DNA of 32,374 bases, from assembly GCA_023473545.1 (NCBI GenBank), contig JAMCXO010000007.1, positions 1 to 32,374 on the forward strand, given 5' to 3'. The DNA is from JAMCTM01 sp023473545. GTDB lineage: Bacteria; Patescibacteriota; Microgenomatia; Levybacterales; UBA12049. Made by a program: the position numbers and the translations under genes. Below are positions 30,202-32,374 of this stretch, piece by piece (position 1 is the first letter of the stretch; every line of letters starts with the position of its first letter). The notes under the pieces were generated by a model. That model did not search any database. It was not told the origin of the DNA and saw only the letters and a program-made list of their open reading frames with translations.

Positions 30202-31161
30202 ATGCAGACTGTTTTGGTAGCGGGTGGGGCGGGTTTTATCGGTTCTCATCTGTGTAGAAAATTATTGGAAAAAGGCTATAGGGTTTTCTGCCTCGATAAT
30301 CTTATAACCGGAGATAAGGAGAATATCAGGGGGCTTTTGGATAACCCCGATTTTCGGTTTGTCCAAGATGATATTACGGAAACTTTAAATTTCAAATTTC
30401 AAACTTCAAATTTCAAATTTATCTTCCATCTTGCCTCTCCTGCTTCGCCAAATAAGAAGAGTCCAAGAAGCTATATCAATCATCCCATCGAGACTCTTCT
30501 TGCTAATTCCCTGGGCACCTATCATCTTTTGGAGTTAGCGAGAAAGTCGAAGGCAAGATTTCTTTGCGTTTCTTCCTCCGAAATCTATGGCGATTCTTCC
30601 ATCTCGCCTCAGAAAGAAGATTACTTTGGCAACGTAAATCCTAATGGCCCGAGATCTGTCTACGATGAGGGAAAAAGGTTTGGAGAGGCAATCACCATGT
30701 CTTATGTCAGAAAATTTGATCTGGACTGCCGGATTGTCCGAATCTTCAATACCTACGGACCCAATATGCAAAAAGATGATGGCAGGGTCATTTCTAATTT
30801 TATTAATCAGGCCATAAACAATCAAGAGATTACTATTTATGGCACGGGAACACAGACTCGCAGTTTTTGTTATATAGACGATATGGTTTCGGGTCTTCTT
30901 AAGGTCATGTTTAAGGAGGGTCTTAAAGGCGAGGTATTTAATCTTGGCAATCCGGATGAAAGGACAATAAGGGAGATTGCCTCAATAATCAAGGATATGA
31001 CAGATTCTGATTCGGAAATTATTTTTTCCGATCTTCCCGAGGATGATCCGAAACAAAGGAAGCCTGATGTCGTTAAGGCAGAGAAGATTCTCGGCTGGAA
31101 ACCTCAAATATTTCTCGAAGAAGGACTAGAAAAAACCATTTCTTACTTTAGAAAGATATGA
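30202..31161 (+). CDS. UDP-glucuronate decarboxylase-like epimerase/dehydratase
   Basis: A 319-residue extended short-chain dehydrogenase: GGAGFIGSHL (NAD loop), HLASPASP, SSSEIYGD, GNVNPNGPRSVYDEGKRFGE with the catalytic Tyr and Lys, and RIFNTYGPNM. These fit UDP-xylose synthase (UXS), which decarboxylates UDP-glucuronate; ugd in the same cluster supplies that substrate. A repetitive stretch at 30385-30425 encodes LNFKFQTSNFKF, extra to the usual loop before FIFHLASP. The stop overlaps the next start (ATGA). Confidence 0.85.
   Translation: MQTVLVAGGAGFIGSHLCRKLLEKGYRVFCLDNLITGDKENIRGLLDNPDFRFVQDDITETLNFKFQTSNFKFIFHLASPASPNKKSPRSYINHPIETLLANSLGTYHLLELARKSKARFLCVSSSEIYGDSSISPQKEDYFGNVNPNGPRSVYDEGKRFGEAITMSYVRKFDLDCRIVRIFNTYGPNMQKDDGRVISNFINQAINNQEITIYGTGTQTRSFCYIDDMVSGLLKVMFKEGLKGEVFNLGNPDERTIREIASIIKDMTDSDSEIIFSDLPEDDPKQRKPDVVKAEKILGWKPQIFLEEGLEKTISYFRKI
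30385..30425 (+). repeat. Low-complexity tandem repeat inserted in frame in the UXS-like gene
   Basis: The unit AATTTCAAA is repeated about four times with variation (AAACTTCAAA), and encodes NFKFQTSNFKF. A similar sequence, CTTCAAACATCAAATATC, occurs after the last gene at 32312-32329. Confidence 0.7.
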
Positions 31162-32309
31162 AGATTGTTGTTATTATCCCAACCTACAACGAAGAAGGTA
31201 ATATAGGACGGATGCTTTCCGTTTTGGAAAAAGAGGTATTTCCCAAGGTTACCCGCCACAGCATGTATATCTTAGTGGCCGATGATAAATCTTCCGATGG
31301 GACCGAAAATGAGATTAAAGAGGCAATGAAAAAATATAAAAATATAGAACTTATCACAGGTAATAAAGAGGGTTTGGGCGCGGCCTATGCCCGGGCAATG
31401 AAACATGCCCAGAATCAAATGGACGCGGGAGCGGTTATCGAGCTTGATGCGGATTTCCAGCACGATCCCCACGATGTTACCAGGCTTATTGATGCGATGG
31501 ATGAGGGTGCGGATTATGTGATTGGCAGCAGGTATATTCCGGGAGGAAAAATACCTCCGGAATGGGGACTTTACCGTAAGTTTGTAAGTTTTTATGGGGG
31601 CAGTGTATTTGGCAGATTAGTGCTTTGGATATGGAGTATTCACGACATAACATCCGGATATAAGCTGACCAGGACATCGTATTTGAAAAAGGTTGATCTT
31701 GACCATTTGTATTCCAAGTATTACGCGTATAAGATTCATATTCTTCATGATGTAGTTAGGCTGGGTGCTAAGGTTAAGGAGGTACCGATAATCTTTTACG
31801 AGAGAAAAAAGGGCTCGAGTAAGATCGAGCAGAAAGATCTTTTTGATTCATTTTGGGTTGTTATTAGGCTTCGGATAAAGGACTCTGAAAAATTTCTAAA
31901 ATTTTTGGTTGTTGGGGGAATAGGTTTTATCATTAATTTTGTGGTGCTTAAGGTATTATCAGAATCATTTTACTGGAATCATTCTCTGGCAAATTTAGTA
32001 GGTGCGGCCATTGCTATTTTTTCAAATTATAATCTTAATAATGTTTGGACGTTTGGTTACAATAGAATAACAGGTTTCATAATATATATTTGGAAAATGA
32101 TGCAATTTTATGCAACTTCGGCATTCGGCGTTATTTTTATTCAGACAGGAACAATTTTTTTAGGGGACAGATTTATCGGGGAGGGACAATTTAAATTTAT
32201 TTTACCCATTAAATACTATTATATTTATTTTGTTGTCGGCACGGGACTTCTTTTAATCTGGAATTTTACGATGTATAGCCGAGTAATTTGGAAAAAACCT
32301 CAGAAATGA
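31158..32309 (+). CDS. Family 2 glycosyltransferase (DPM1-like) fused to GtrA-like membrane domain
   Basis: A 383-residue protein. Residues 1 to about 225 are a DPM1-type GT2 domain: IIPTYNEEGNI, VADDKSSDGT, GLGAAYARAM, the DAD metal motif in ELDADFQHDP, and YVIGSRYIPGG. Residues about 245-375 form a GtrA-like domain with four hydrophobic helices, starting FLKFLVVGGIGFIINF and containing a conserved SNYNLNNVWTF segment. Such fusions transfer a sugar from a nucleotide donor to polyprenyl phosphate and help place it across the membrane for surface glycans or glycoproteins. The donor is unknown; the cluster offers dTDP, UDP and GDP sugars. It overlaps the UXS-like gene by 4 nt. Confidence 0.9.
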   Translation: MKIVVIIPTYNEEGNIGRMLSVLEKEVFPKVTRHSMYILVADDKSSDGTENEIKEAMKKYKNIELITGNKEGLGAAYARAMKHAQNQMDAGAVIELDADFQHDPHDVTRLIDAMDEGADYVIGSRYIPGGKIPPEWGLYRKFVSFYGGSVFGRLVLWIWSIHDITSGYKLTRTSYLKKVDLDHLYSKYYAYKIHILHDVVRLGAKVKEVPIIFYERKKGSSKIEQKDLFDSFWVVIRLRIKDSEKFLKFLVVGGIGFIINFVVLKVLSESFYWNHSLANLVGAAIAIFSNYNLNNVWTFGYNRITGFIIYIWKMMQFYATSAFGVIFIQTGTIFLGDRFIGEGQFKFILPIKYYYIYFVVGTGLLLIWNFTMYSRVIWKKPQK

Positions 32310-32374
32310 CGCTTCAAACATCAAATATCAAACACTGGATAGGGAAAAATTGTTCCTGTCTGAATAAAAATAAC
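32310..32374. other. Non-coding tail at window end
   Basis: Sixty-five bases with an A/T-rich repeat (32312-32329) and no recognisable gene, promoter or terminator. Confidence 0.5.

Overview
The window is a 32.4 kb piece of a compact, AT-rich bacterial chromosome with almost no spare DNA. It most resembles a Candidate Phyla Radiation (Patescibacteria) genome, perhaps Microgenomates. This placement is inference from several traits: very short intergenic gaps, many start-stop overlaps, an archaeal-type CoA enzyme fusion, a TsaB reduced to its N-terminal half, a lamin-tail surface protein with a Thr/Pro linker, a DPM1-GtrA glycosyltransferase and few Shine-Dalgarno sites. No rRNA, tRNA, CRISPR array, transposase or phage gene was seen.

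Layout. 1-2850: the end of a nucleotidyltransferase-like gene, a fused phosphopantetheine adenylyltransferase/GTP-dependent dephospho-CoA kinase, greA, and a GNAT acetyltransferase frame broken by one amber codon. 2831-5810: a leftward ACT-domain protein with a probable HTH, divergent from the threonine catabolic pair tdh-kbl; palindromes sit on both divergent promoters. 5818-10145: murB, lysS, an RdgB-like protein and serS. 10146-13216: an AT-rich gap, a 10-codon poly-lysine ORF with competing hairpins and a terminator, then secA. 13223-14517 (leftward): an O6-alkylguanine transferase/DNA glycosylase fusion and a MazG-like pyrophosphohydrolase. 14541-17262: a small membrane protein, an NRAMP-like transporter broken by what look like two compensating indels, and prfB. 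17404-20697: a membrane protein, ftsE, ftsX and a secreted coiled-coil/C39-like peptidase, probably a division wall-hydrolase module. 20710-24155: a lamin-tail surface protein, tsaE-tsaC-tsaB (t6A tRNA modification), a membrane CAP-domain protein and a small membrane protein. 24152-32309: a nucleotide-sugar cluster (rmlA, rmlB, rmlD-like, ugd, rmd-like, gmd, UDP-glucuronate decarboxylase-like) ending in a DPM1-GtrA fusion.

The genes fit a small cell that makes its own wall and surface glycans, modifies tRNA, repairs alkylated DNA and finishes CoA from 4'-phosphopantetheine. A recurring regulatory pattern is an extended -10 box (TGnTAnnnT) placed 6-8 nt before the start codon, with no Shine-Dalgarno site, which implies leaderless mRNAs for at least seven genes. 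By contrast, the poly-lysine ORF and the gene at 17404 have strong Shine-Dalgarno sequences.

The observations most worth following are the ACT/HTH-tdh-kbl circuit, the poly-lysine leader before secA, the FtsEX-C39 module, the two unusual fusions (CoA synthesis and alkylation repair), and the micro-lesion in the transporter, which coincides with a newly perfected palindrome.
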